Source: Bacteroidota bacterium (GTDB lineage: Bacteria > Bacteroidota > Bacteroidia > Cytophagales > Cyclobacteriaceae). Taken from it: a DNA stretch of 64,000 nt. The first letter of the stretch is position 1, and each line of letters begins with the position of its first letter. The notes beneath the pieces were generated by a model. That model did no database searches, was not told the origin of the DNA, and saw only the letters and a program-made list of their open reading frames with translations. Positions 52,733-61,254 of the stretch are shown here, piece after piece. The stretch is from NCBI GenBank assembly GCA_023417065.1, contig JAEZGH010000140.1:1-64000 (forward strand), read 5' to 3'. A program made the translations under genes and the position numbers.

Positions 52733-53100
52733 TGGGTGCTGGAAGAAAACTATGGGCGATATCCGGTGGATTTATTCCATTTCATTCAAACGGAAATGAA
52801 CCAGCTTTCACCAGCAGAGACTGGATTTCCGTTTTGAATACCACATCAGAAGAGGCTACGCTGACCCTGACAATCTTTTATGGCGACGGCGATCCAATCG
52901 GCGACTTCGAGTACAAGGTTAGTCCGCGCCGTGTGAAGAAAATAAGATTCAACGATTTGATAAATCCTTTGCCTGTTCCATTGGAGAAAGCTTTCGGATG
53001 CATAATCACATCTTCGTGTAACGTTGTCGTTCAGTTTAGTCGCATGGATACTGGCGCACGGGCTAATGCTATTATGGGTACAATTGCTTACTGTGAATAA
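52732..53100 (+). CDS. Anabaena-sensory-rhodopsin-transducer (ASRT) family protein
   Basis: The 122-residue product is a beta-sandwich of the ASRT family: KLWAISGGFIPFHSNGNEPAFTSRDWISVLNTTSEEATLTLTIFYGDGDPIGDFEYKVSPRRVKKIRFNDLINPLPVPLEKAFGCIITSSCNVVVQFSRMDTGARANAIMGTIAY. The ARR/RRVKKIRFNDL-type segment and final QFSRMDT match the family. In Anabaena the homologue binds a sensory rhodopsin; other members are proposed to bind carbohydrates. No rhodopsin gene lies in this window. The TGATG overlap with the aldonolactone oxidase gene implies coupling and points to a sugar-linked role here (inference). Confidence 0.9.
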   Translation: MGAGRKLWAISGGFIPFHSNGNEPAFTSRDWISVLNTTSEEATLTLTIFYGDGDPIGDFEYKVSPRRVKKIRFNDLINPLPVPLEKAFGCIITSSCNVVVQFSRMDTGARANAIMGTIAYCE

Positions 53101-53102
53101 CT

Positions 53103-53648
53103 ATGCTGAATGAGGGTTCATTTCTGGGAGTACTGTCATCAATGATCACACCGGCGGTCTTAATCCTCGCCAGTGGTCAGCTGATTCTCACCACCTCGCA
53201 ACGGTTAAGCCGCGTCATCGAACGAGTGCGCAAGGTTTCGCAGGAGTTCCTGACGATCGAACGCTCAGCGGATTTGCAGTCGGACAATGAAAAGAAAAGG
53301 CGCATTCTTTACAGTATCCTTCAGAAGAGCACGCGTCGGTGCAAATATCTCACGCTGGTGATGACGTTTCTGTATCTGAGCCTGAGCCTGTTTGTCGCAA
53401 CGAGTTTTACCATAGGAATTATTGCTGTCATTCACGGTGAGCTGACCTGGCTTCCCACGGCGCTGGGCATGCTCGGATCTCTACTTTTGTTTGCGAGTTC
53501 AGCTATTCTTATCATCGAATCACGCCTCACATATTCCGCAATTGGTGACGAACTCGACTACGTAATACAAACCGCCGTTTCGTCGGCGCCAGAACGATCA
53601 CCGCGCCCACCGCGCCTTTCCTGGAGAAAGTTTTTCAGGAGAAGATAG
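53103..53648 (+). CDS. DUF2721 family membrane protein
   Basis: The 181-residue product has three hydrophobic helices: VLSSMITPAVLILASGQLILTTSQRLSRVIERVR, LTLVMTFLYLSLSLFVATSFTIGIIAVI and LGMLGSLLLFASSAILIIESRL. The MITPAVLI-x-A-x-G-x-L and RLSRVIERVR motifs are DUF2721 signatures. Function is unknown. It begins 2 bases after the ASRT stop, so the three genes 51536-53648 form an operon. Confidence 0.85.
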   Translation: MLNEGSFLGVLSSMITPAVLILASGQLILTTSQRLSRVIERVRKVSQEFLTIERSADLQSDNEKKRRILYSILQKSTRRCKYLTLVMTFLYLSLSLFVATSFTIGIIAVIHGELTWLPTALGMLGSLLLFASSAILIIESRLTYSAIGDELDYVIQTAVSSAPERSPRPPRLSWRKFFRRR

Positions 53649-53685
53649 GCATCCCTTTTTAGTAACAGTAAACAAAGTGCCCGAT

Positions 53686-53877
53686 ATGACACAGAGAGAA
53701 GGCAAACCGAAAAAAGCCAAAGTTGAAAAGCGTCCTGACCTGGAAGATCCGGATCACGGCAGGGATCTCTCCTATCTCAATGAGTTTCCACAATACTCGG
53801 TTGATGAAGGTGTAAAGGCAGGAGTGCCTCCTCCTAAGAACGGATCAGCAAAGAACGAGGAAAACGAGACCCGATAG
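53686..53877 (+). CDS. Small hydrophilic protein
   Basis: A 63-residue, charged protein (MTQREGKPKKAKVEKRPDLEDPDHGRDLSYLNEFPQYSVDEGVKAGVPPPKNG) without membrane segments, in the same direction and 37 bases after DUF2721. I do not recognise a family. The GTG codon nine bases upstream is a possible alternative start. Confidence 0.5.
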   Translation: MTQREGKPKKAKVEKRPDLEDPDHGRDLSYLNEFPQYSVDEGVKAGVPPPKNGSAKNEENETR

Positions 53878-53885
53878 AGCGCGTA

Positions 53886-54992
53886 TTACTTCTTAGCGTA
53901 AACCCGAACAACAAAAACGTTGTCTTTCCATTTCTTGATGCGCTCCACCTTATTAAGATGTTTCAATTGATTCTGACGGGGCAGCACGAGCGGTTGGTGT
54001 ACTGAATCCGCCGGAAGGGTTTCGATCACGTTTAATAATACAGACGACTTAATAGCAAAGGCAGCACCTGTTGTCTCAGTCTGAATTCCGCTGATTATCC
54101 CAACGAGGTCACCACGGTCATTAAACAGGGGGCCACCGCTATTCCCAGGGTTTACAGGCACAGAAACCTGGTAAGCATTGGGGTTTTGCCTGTAGCCGGA
54201 AAGGGCACTGATCGATCCTTCGCCAAACACGATGTCTTCGCGGGGAAATCCCAGGGTGAATACTTCTTCGCCCAGATTTGCTTCTGCGCTACTAATCATA
54301 TAAGCGAGTGGACGTTGCAAATTAAACGATGAGTCGTCTATCCTAAGGATGGCCACGTCGTTGGTATCGTCGCTTAATACTACTGACGTTTTCAATGGAC
54401 CGAAAGCGGCGTTTTCAATGTAAACCGAATCAGCACCGACCACGACATGATGACTGGTTACAACGTATCCGTTAGCCGACACCAGGAAGCCACTTCCCCC
54501 ATAACGACCGGGAGGGACCGGTTTTTCTGACGACTTTGCAATATTTTCCATCATCCGGCTTTGCGAACGCTGGATCTGTTCGAAGTTCTTTCGAAGTTCT
54601 TTATAGATAGCCGTTTGTTTTGTTTCGAGTTCTGAGGCGAGCGATTTCGTCATCAGGAGTGTTCCAACGATGCTCACAAGAGCGACGCTAGCAGCAACTG
54701 CCGCCATGGGCCAGTACTTTTTGAAGGGATTTTTGCGGGCAGGAATGTCGCCAGCAACAGACAAATTCGATTTCCGATTTATAGTCAACTCTTCTTCTAG
54801 CCGTGCAAGCTTGGCCTTGATCTCCTGGCGGGTACCGTAGGCTTTTAGATTTTGAACCAACTTTTCGTGGGCCTCTACCTCCCTACGGAATTGTTCATCC
54901 TGGAGCATTCGTTCCTGGACTTCATAACGCTCCTCGCGGGACAATTTTCCCTGCGCGTAGGCGTCCATCAATTCAAGTTTTTCATTTTCCAT
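53886..54992 (-). CDS. Anti-sigma-like/trypsin-like serine protease fusion
   Basis: A 368-residue protein: residues 1-75 are cytoplasmic and helical, with the anti-sigma-type start ELMDAYAQGKLSREERYEVQERMLQDEQFRREVEAHEKLV; one membrane helix lies at about 94-116; the rest is a trypsin-like domain (S1C type) with His182 in VVTSHHVVVG, Asp212 in NDVAILRI and Ser285 in GNSGGPLF. There is no PDZ domain. Expected topology puts the protease in the periplasm. It overlaps its sigma factor gene by 11 bases. The start is ATG 54992. This suggests envelope-stress signalling through the fused protease (inference). Confidence 0.88.
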   Translation of the reverse strand: MENEKLELMDAYAQGKLSREERYEVQERMLQDEQFRREVEAHEKLVQNLKAYGTRQEIKAKLARLEEELTINRKSNLSVAGDIPARKNPFKKYWPMAAVAASVALVSIVGTLLMTKSLASELETKQTAIYKELRKNFEQIQRSQSRMMENIAKSSEKPVPPGRYGGSGFLVSANGYVVTSHHVVVGADSVYIENAAFGPLKTSVVLSDDTNDVAILRIDDSSFNLQRPLAYMISSAEANLGEEVFTLGFPREDIVFGEGSISALSGYRQNPNAYQVSVPVNPGNSGGPLFNDRGDLVGIISGIQTETTGAAFAIKSSVLLNVIETLPADSVHQPLVLPRQNQLKHLNKVERIKKWKDNVFVVRVYAKK

Positions 54993-55554
54993 CTGCGGCC
55001 TCATATTTAACGAAAAAGATCTTTTTCAAGCGCTGCAAACATTTGTATTTCTGATTTTTTGCATTGTCAGCATTTGTATACCCAAACTTCTCGCGGATAC
55101 TTTCCATGGTAAGGTCCCTTATATAGAAATCTTCAAGGATACTTCTACAGGGTTCGCCAAGTGCTTCCAGCGATTGCTTCATGGTTTCGAAGTTGCGCTC
55201 ACGCTCTTCAAAATCAACTAACTCTTCCTCCAGAGCCGGAAAGGGTTCATTATCCGGGATGTTGTTATCAAAGCGCTTCTTCTCCCACAATCGTTTCAGC
55301 CACAGGCGGCGCGATACCGCATACAGATAGGTCTTTATTTTGCAGCTTAAGACGAAATCGGGCTGCTGCGCACGCTCGTAAAAAGCAAGCACAGCTTCCT
55401 GATATACATCCTTCGCCTCCTGTTCCGTGCCGTTGTTCGAGCAAATAAGGTGATAAACCATCGGGTAGTGCGTTTTATACAACTCCCTTAGCGCAACCTC
55501 ATTTTTTTTTCTGATCTCGTTAAAAATCAGCTCATCGAAGTAATATTCGGCCAT
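54982..55554 (-). CDS. ECF-type RNA polymerase sigma factor
   Basis: The 190-residue product has region 2 (residues 20-85: VALRELYKTHYPMVYHLICSNNGTEQEAKDVYQEAVLAFYERAQ) and region 4 (about 125-185: EPCRSILEDFYIRDLTMESIREKFGYTNADNAKNQKYKCLQRLK). It is closely related in layout to the sigma factor at 15258, including the KYKC end. It is paired with the anti-sigma/protease fusion downstream and is divergent from a small lipoprotein gene. I start at ATG 55554 (MAEYYFDELIFNEIRKK). Confidence 0.92.
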   Translation of the reverse strand: MAEYYFDELIFNEIRKKNEVALRELYKTHYPMVYHLICSNNGTEQEAKDVYQEAVLAFYERAQQPDFVLSCKIKTYLYAVSRRLWLKRLWEKKRFDNNIPDNEPFPALEEELVDFEERERNFETMKQSLEALGEPCRSILEDFYIRDLTMESIREKFGYTNADNAKNQKYKCLQRLKKIFFVKYEAADGK

Positions 55555-55587
55555 CCAGTGGGTGATCTTAATACAAAACGCATTTGA

Positions 55588-55628
55588 AGGTAACCCAAGG
55601 TAAAAATTTTTCAAACATTGGGTTACCT
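55588..55628. promoter_or_regulatory. Inverted repeat AGGTAACCCAA/TTGGGTTACCT between divergent genes
   Basis: AGGTAACCCAA (55588-55598) and TTGGGTTACCT (55618-55628) form a perfect 11-base inverted repeat with a 19-base spacer containing AAAAATTTTT. It lies in the divergent region between the sigma factor and the small lipoprotein gene. It could be an operator or a pair of outward GGTAAC-type ECF promoter elements (inference). Confidence 0.5.
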
Positions 55629-55670
55629 GCTCCGATTTTTTGTATGAAAGGAAATTTTAAACCAAAATCT

Positions 55671-55862
55671 ATGAAAAACACGATCAAATTATTTCTCGCA
55701 GCTGCTGTAGTTGCTTTAGCCGCTTCTTGCTCTTCAAATTCTTCTGAGTCAGCAAATGATGCTACTCCTCAGGAAGAACCTGCAACTCCGGTTGAATCTA
55801 CTGTGCCTGCAGAATCAGATTCTGTTGAAATTTCTTCTGATACTACGCAAGTTGCACAATAA
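55671..55862 (+). CDS. Small Ser/Thr/Glu-rich lipoprotein
   Basis: A 63-residue lipoprotein with signal MKNTIKLFLAAAVVALAASC (Cys20 in the lipobox AASC); the mature part is low complexity (SSNSSESANDATPQEEPATPVEST). It is divergent from the ECF sigma gene and shares the inverted repeat at 55588-55628, so it may be a target of that sigma factor. GAAAGGAAA upstream is a modest ribosome-binding site. Confidence 0.75.
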   Translation: MKNTIKLFLAAAVVALAASCSSNSSESANDATPQEEPATPVESTVPAESDSVEISSDTTQVAQ

Positions 55863-55981
55863 TTCCTCTTTGAGCTGTGTCGGCGCCCGCTGACACAGCT
55901 TCTTTTCCTTTCTCATGTTCTTCCTCGCACCCTGAATTCCTTCACCGGACAGGGCCATTTTGCACCACTCACTGTAGCCGT

Positions 55982-56779
55982 ATGAAAAAAATCAACCTTA
56001 TCGGGCTGATCGTATTCTTATTGTCTGGATGCATGCGCGAATATCCCGGCAACCAGGAGTCTGAAGAGCTTGCCACGGCAGATATCCCTGCCGCCAACAA
56101 AGAAGCAAATGCCATTTCACAAAAGCTGGTCAAGACAGCATCGACCCGATTTCAGGTTGCCGATATCAATAAAAGTTTGAATGAAATTCACCGGATCGTT
56201 GCAAAATACCCTGGCTATGTTGCCGATTCAAGGATGGCTTCGTTAACATCACGTACGGAACATCGTCTGAGTGTCAGAATTCCTCCATCCGATCTCGATC
56301 GGTTTCTTTCAGATCTCGACAGTCAATCAATCTTTACAGAATTCCGCAACATTATAACGACTGATGTTACGAAAGAATTTATCGACCTGGAATCGAGGCT
56401 GAAAACCAAAAAGGATGTTCACGACCGTCTGAAGGAAATTCTGCGAACAAGAACAGGTTCTATCGAGGACGTCTTAGCTGCAGAGCGCCGACTGGGGGAC
56501 GTTCAGGAAGAACTGGAAGCCGCGACGAGCAAATTAAACGTTCTGAAGGACCGGCTCGCCTATAGTCGTGTTGATATTGAGATGTATCAGATGACGCAAC
56601 TTGAAGCTGCAATACCCCCAGGTATAGGCACACGGCTCGGCGACGCTTTCAACTCGGGATTTGAAAACATACTCGAGGTGATCATTGGCCTCGTGCACTT
56701 TTGGCCATTCCTCCTGATTTCATCGGTCGGAGTAGTTCTTTACCGAACCAGGAAACGCAAGCGCACAGCAACGACTTAG
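55982..56779 (+). CDS. DUF4349 domain lipoprotein
   Basis: The 265-residue product starts at ATG 55982 with a lipoprotein signal (LIGLIVFLLSGC). The DUF4349 domain covers about residues 45-250: VKTASTRFQVADINKSLNEIHRIVAKYPGYVADS, then LSVRIPPSDLDRFLSDL and a coiled coil (TKEFIDLESRLKTKKDVHDRLKEIL ... EELEAATSKLNVLKDRLAYSRVDIEMYQ). The last 30 residues contain a membrane helix with a basic tail. Function is unknown. The family is usual in envelope-associated gene sets. Confidence 0.88.
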   Translation: MKKINLIGLIVFLLSGCMREYPGNQESEELATADIPAANKEANAISQKLVKTASTRFQVADINKSLNEIHRIVAKYPGYVADSRMASLTSRTEHRLSVRIPPSDLDRFLSDLDSQSIFTEFRNIITTDVTKEFIDLESRLKTKKDVHDRLKEILRTRTGSIEDVLAAERRLGDVQEELEAATSKLNVLKDRLAYSRVDIEMYQMTQLEAAIPPGIGTRLGDAFNSGFENILEVIIGLVHFWPFLLISSVGVVLYRTRKRKRTATT

Positions 56780-56795
56780 AAACGTGTGGCGTTTA

Positions 56796-57991
56796 CTATT
56801 GGTGAACTTCAGAGGCAATAGAATTTGTTTCTTGCTCGAGCGTTCGGAATACCGCCAGCTGAAGCCCACGCAGTTCTCCTAATCCTTTGAGTCTGCCTAT
56901 GGCGGAGTATCCCGGATAGGTGGTCTTCATCAGGTCATCGAGCATCTGATGGCCGTGGTCCGGCCGCATCGGTAGGGCTATCTGGCGACGCTTCATGATC
57001 AAAAAAATCTCCTTGATAATCTGAAACATGTCGGCATCGCCATCAAGATGATCGGCTTCGAGAAAGTTCCCCGCAGCGTCTCTTCGCGTATTTCGCAGAT
57101 GCAGGAAGTGAACGCGATCACTGAATTTGCGTAGTATCCTGACAAGGTTGTTGTCGGGACGTACGCCAAGTGACCCCGTGCAGAAACACAGTCCATTGGC
57201 GGGTGATGGAACAGCGTCAAAAAGCGAATCTAAATCGTGCTCAGTACTTACGACGCGGGGTAAGCCCAAAACCGGATACGGCGGATCGTCAGGATGAACA
57301 GCGAAGACGAGGTCTTCCTCCTCTGCCACTGGTGTAACAGCCTTAAGAAATGCGATCAAATTCTGTTTCAGAATGTCAGGCGTTATGCCCTTATAACTAT
57401 CCAGCGCCTTTAGAACCTCTTCTGCTGTAAAATTCTCATCACTGCCTGGAAGGCCGAGGAGGACATTTCGATAGAGCCGTTCTTTTTCAGCTGCGCTCAT
57501 AGCGAAAAATGTCGGGTTGCTTTTTCAACTTCTTCCGGCGTATAGTCGAGTTCTGCACCAGGTCTTTTTAACAAAAAAAGATCGAATGCTACGAAAGAAA
57601 GCCGTTCAAAACGCAGAGCCTTACTCCCATTCGGCAACGCATATTCAACATCTGTACGGAGCCAGTCAAGTACCGGCATGAAGTTGTACGTGATAACCTT
57701 TAGTCCGCACGCCGCAACATTCCGAAGACTCTCCTTATAATTCTCAATGTACTCCAGACATTTTCCGTTTCCCTTCTTGATATCATCGTGGACGGGAAGG
57801 CTTTCGATAACAGTCCAGGTCATGCCGTAGCCTTCAATCTGACGCTTTCGTTTTTCGATTTCTTCTACAGGCCAAACCTCTCCAACGGGAATATGATGAA
57901 GAGCGGTAACGACCCCACTACAGCCAGCCTGCCGAATGTCAGCAAGGCTCACCGGATCTTTAGGGCCGTACCAGCGCATTGTGTGTTGCAT
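56796..57991 (-). pseudogene. uxuA: Mannonate dehydratase, split by a one-base frameshift
   Basis: Two adjacent frames together encode a UxuA of normal size (about 395 residues). The N-terminal part (from ATG 57991) has MRWYGPKDPVSLADIRQAGCSGVVTALHHIPVGEVWPVEEI, and the C-terminal part has VFAVHPDDPPYPVLGLPRVVST, NGLCFCTGSLGVRPDNN and MRPDHGHQMLDD, i.e. metal-binding positions of the family. The break is at the A run 57506-57510 (T run in the coding strand): one more T restores a reading through R-H-F-F-A-M-S-A-A. UxuA dehydrates D-mannonate to 2-keto-3-deoxygluconate. The C-terminal part could start at ATG 57500, but alone would lack the N-terminal barrel strands. Confidence 0.8.
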
Positions 57992-58073
57992 GCGATACTT
58001 TTCGTTTAGTCTATTAACAGGGCGACTGACCTGGATTTGCTCAACGTTATCACAGTTGGCCCCGCAATCTAAA

Positions 58074-60974
58074 TTATTTTTTTCGTTCAGCTTCAACAAA
58101 AACGCTTTGGGGCGGCCCAAGATAACTTGGTCTGACACCATCGGCGTCGATTACAAACCTCTGGAAGACGACACCCGGATCAATCATCCAAATCTTGAGC
58201 TTATGTCTTCCGGCCTTAATAGTACCGTGAGATGACCGTTTCTTTCTGATATGGTCAGCTACAGCGTTGTTCCACCACGCGGGATACTCCCAGTCAGGAG
58301 TCGTCTCACCTTCGTTTATATTAATTATCTGAGGTTCCTGATCGTCAATTGCTATAGCAAATTTTAACCCCTCATTCTTTTGATAATTGAGGGTTGGCGA
58401 CAGATAGGTTTCCACTTTGAGTGCCTTGTCGTCAAAGGTTGTGAATTCGTATTCCAGGTGTGGGGAATCGTTTCCCGGAGACTGACGTGGTGCATTCGCA
58501 GGAGTTACTGTGACAGAAGATCCGGTACGCCCGAGGTTGGGCACTACAACCCATTGAATAGTTTTGGAATCCACCTTACCCGTGAAACGATTTGCTTCAA
58601 AAGCTATAACTCCGTTGTTCTCAACATATCCGCCGGCTCCTGCAACATTGCGGATAAGGACCTTAACGGTATACTTCTGATCACCATGAGTGATCACAAC
58701 TTCACCAGAGGCATTATTTTCTTTTGGTGCCTTCGACCAATCGATACTCACATAAAGCTTTTCTTCCAGTTCGAGTTTCCCTTCGCGCGAGGAGATTTTG
58801 ATCCAGTCATATTTCGAAGTTGCCGTATATTCAACAGGATGTTTTCCTCTGTTAAACAATTCAATATAATATGTCTGATTATTGATGGGATCAAAAGCCG
58901 GGAACTCACGCCCAAGCATGCCACCCATCCAGGCGGGTCCGGGGCCGTGTTCAACTACATAACCAAGTTCCGCGTGATCGGGAACGTGTATGTAGGACAC
59001 TGCCGGCATCTTATTCACAGGAGGATTATTCCAGCTGGTATAACCGATGTGTGTCTGCGACATCATGTGATTCCATTTTCCGCCGGCAAGGTCTTCATGG
59101 AATTCGCGCGTCAGGCTGGCATCGCGATCAAAACACGTTTTCACCACGTCAGCCCAGTAGTTGGCAGAAGCCCGGCCTTGCGTTGCGTATAAGTTGTTTT
59201 TAGCCGCCGCCACATACATTTCGTTGAGGTTGCTGCACAACTGCACAGGTGACAAGACAAGTTGATAAAACGCCGCCTTATGGCTTTCGGGTAATTCGCC
59301 GTAGATCGCACGACTGCGTTCCGCAAGACGCTTGTATTCGATTACAATAGTTTCAGCTTCCCGATAGTTTACCAGGCTATAAGTTTCCGGCTTAAGCATC
59401 TCGGGAGTTCTCCTTGCATTATATTTTGTGTAAAGTGAGAGGATCTCTGCGATTTCACGAGCATGCTCCTCGCCAAATTGTTGTTTCGCCCAGTCGAGAT
59501 AGTAAGCCGGTAAATCACCTGCCTTAATTGCATCAGGGTTCCAGGCGAAATCAAGGAAGAAGCTGATGGGCAACTCCATTGGCTTAATATCACCGACGTT
59601 AACGATCCATAGATCCTTCACACCCCACCTATAGGCCAGGTTCATCTGTTCCCACACGCGTTCAATTTGAGTTACGTTAAGCCAGCGGTATGAAACCGGT
59701 CCGCCGACGAAGTCAAAGTGATAGTATATGCCGTAGCCGCCTTTTCGTTTGAGGTCTTCTTTTTTTGGAAGCATTCTTATGTTGCCCCAATTGTCGTCGC
59801 ATAGGAGGATCAGGATATCATCATCGACCCGAAGGCCTTTGTCGTAGTAGTCCTGCACTTCCTTATAGACCGCCCAGACCTGAGGCGTTTCGCTTGCGGG
59901 CTTTCCCGTAACTTCCTCAATGATCTTTCGCTGGTCTGCAATGATAGTATGCATCAGGTCCGTGGCTGTTTCTTCACTCATGGCTTCGTCGCCATCGCCT
60001 CTCATTCCCACGGTAACCACGCTTTCGTAGTTCCCCATTCGTTCAATGCCACCGCGCCAGAACCTCTGAAGCTCTTCCTTGTTAGTATGATAGTTCCATT
60101 CGCCACCGTTTACGCGACTCCATTCGTCGTGAGCGCGCATCATTGGTTCGTGGTGGCTGGTAGAAATTACAATGCCGTACTCATCTGCGAGACGTGCGTT
60201 TTCGGGATCATCGTCGGCGAAAGCAGCGGGGCGCCACATCGCAGGCCAAAGGTAATTGCCTTTGTTTCGAAGGATAAGCTCAAATACTTTCTCATAAAAT
60301 TTGTGATTGAACCCACCGAATTTTTCCTGCGCCCAATTACGCAAAGCAGGAGCTTCATCATTTATGAATATCCCCCGATACTTAACACCCGGGGATGAAG
60401 ATAGAAAAGTTGTTTTTTCAATGTAGAGTGCATCTTTCTTTTGCACGGGGGCATCGGCCCACCAGTACCAGGGAGAAACGCCAATTTCTTTCGATATTGT
60501 GAATACGCCATAGGCTGCACCGCGTCGGTCACTGCCGGCGATTACGAGGCCTTGGTCTATTCCCGGGAAAGGTTTGTCAACGGTCTTGACAACGAATGCC
60601 TCCCAGTGACTGCGTATGGCGTCCACGTTGAGTTTTTTTGCCGCGACCAAATCTTTAATGAGTGCGCTATTCTCAACAGTACCTACGATAATTACCGAGC
60701 CCTTCACGCCTACTAAGGAAGTCTGAACATCCGGCCTTTTACCAGAGACTTTTTCAATGTCATCCGCCAGCAATGCTGCTGATCTTTTTACAAGCGGAGA
60801 ATCCGACGCGTCATACAGAATCGTAGCTGTGGATGACTTGTCGGTTATTGTGAAGTGTCGTGATTTGCTTTTGATTTTGTCGGTGATTTTTATCTGCCCA
60901 TGCGAGAAGACGGGCAAGAGGATTAGAAGGGTAGCAAAAAATCGACCTAATGTTCCTAAGATGCTCTTATTCAT
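58074..60974 (-). CDS. GH115 family alpha-glucuronidase, secreted
   Basis: The 966-residue product starts at ATG 60974, preceded by AAAAAGGAGACA, and has a signal peptide ending at FSHGQ. The GH115 core is recognised by YRGIFINDEAPALRNWAQEKFGGFNHKFYEKVFELILRNKGNYLWPAMW, SHHEPMMRAHDEW, LLCDDNWGNIRMLP, FVGGPVSYRWLN and WIVNVGDIKPMELPISFFLDFAWNPD. The C-terminal beta domains follow (DKALKVETYLSPTLNYQ). These enzymes remove 4-O-methyl-glucuronic acid from xylan. Neighbouring uxuA and SusCD fit a glucuronoxylan locus. Confidence 0.93.
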   Translation of the reverse strand: MNKSILGTLGRFFATLLILLPVFSHGQIKITDKIKSKSRHFTITDKSSTATILYDASDSPLVKRSAALLADDIEKVSGKRPDVQTSLVGVKGSVIIVGTVENSALIKDLVAAKKLNVDAIRSHWEAFVVKTVDKPFPGIDQGLVIAGSDRRGAAYGVFTISKEIGVSPWYWWADAPVQKKDALYIEKTTFLSSSPGVKYRGIFINDEAPALRNWAQEKFGGFNHKFYEKVFELILRNKGNYLWPAMWRPAAFADDDPENARLADEYGIVISTSHHEPMMRAHDEWSRVNGGEWNYHTNKEELQRFWRGGIERMGNYESVVTVGMRGDGDEAMSEETATDLMHTIIADQRKIIEEVTGKPASETPQVWAVYKEVQDYYDKGLRVDDDILILLCDDNWGNIRMLPKKEDLKRKGGYGIYYHFDFVGGPVSYRWLNVTQIERVWEQMNLAYRWGVKDLWIVNVGDIKPMELPISFFLDFAWNPDAIKAGDLPAYYLDWAKQQFGEEHAREIAEILSLYTKYNARRTPEMLKPETYSLVNYREAETIVIEYKRLAERSRAIYGELPESHKAAFYQLVLSPVQLCSNLNEMYVAAAKNNLYATQGRASANYWADVVKTCFDRDASLTREFHEDLAGGKWNHMMSQTHIGYTSWNNPPVNKMPAVSYIHVPDHAELGYVVEHGPGPAWMGGMLGREFPAFDPINNQTYYIELFNRGKHPVEYTATSKYDWIKISSREGKLELEEKLYVSIDWSKAPKENNASGEVVITHGDQKYTVKVLIRNVAGAGGYVENNGVIAFEANRFTGKVDSKTIQWVVVPNLGRTGSSVTVTPANAPRQSPGNDSPHLEYEFTTFDDKALKVETYLSPTLNYQKNEGLKFAIAIDDQEPQIININEGETTPDWEYPAWWNNAVADHIRKKRSSHGTIKAGRHKLKIWMIDPGVVFQRFVIDADGVRPSYLGPPQSVFVEAERKK

Positions 60975-61165
60975 TGTCTCCTTTTTCGAATGCCTGAACA
61001 CATCCAGCCTTACTCGTTGACAATTGTAAAAATGTAGTCAAAGGTCCTGCAGTTAAAATGTCGGATTATAATTGGCAATCTATTTATGACTCATCGCGTT
61101 GATGTTGATGACAGAGTTGTCGATGCATAGCCTACGTCATCAGATCAACGAATGCTTTTTTGGAT

Positions 61166-61217
61166 AAAGAAGCGGGAGGGCAAAGCCCTCCGCTCCAAAC
61201 CCAAAAACCAGCTTCTT
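61166..61217 (-). terminator. Structured hairpin between SusD and GH115
   Basis: GGAGGGC and GCCCTCC form an inner stem around AAA (61175-61190), enclosed by an outer stem AAGAAGC/GCTTCTT (61168-61173 and 61210-61216). It lies downstream of the SusD stop at 61255 on the minus strand. It probably ends most susCD transcripts or sets their ratio to GH115. Confidence 0.6.
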
Positions 61218-61254
61218 TTATTGTGATTGGTTTCGATCACAACCGGTTATCCGG

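Noticed and set aside
57992..58141. Upstream extension of the uxuA N-terminal frame
   Set aside because: Overlaps the end of GH115; UxuA similarity starts at the ATG at 57991.
58380..59192. 270-codon frame opposite GH115
   Set aside because: Antisense shadow of the GH115 coding region.
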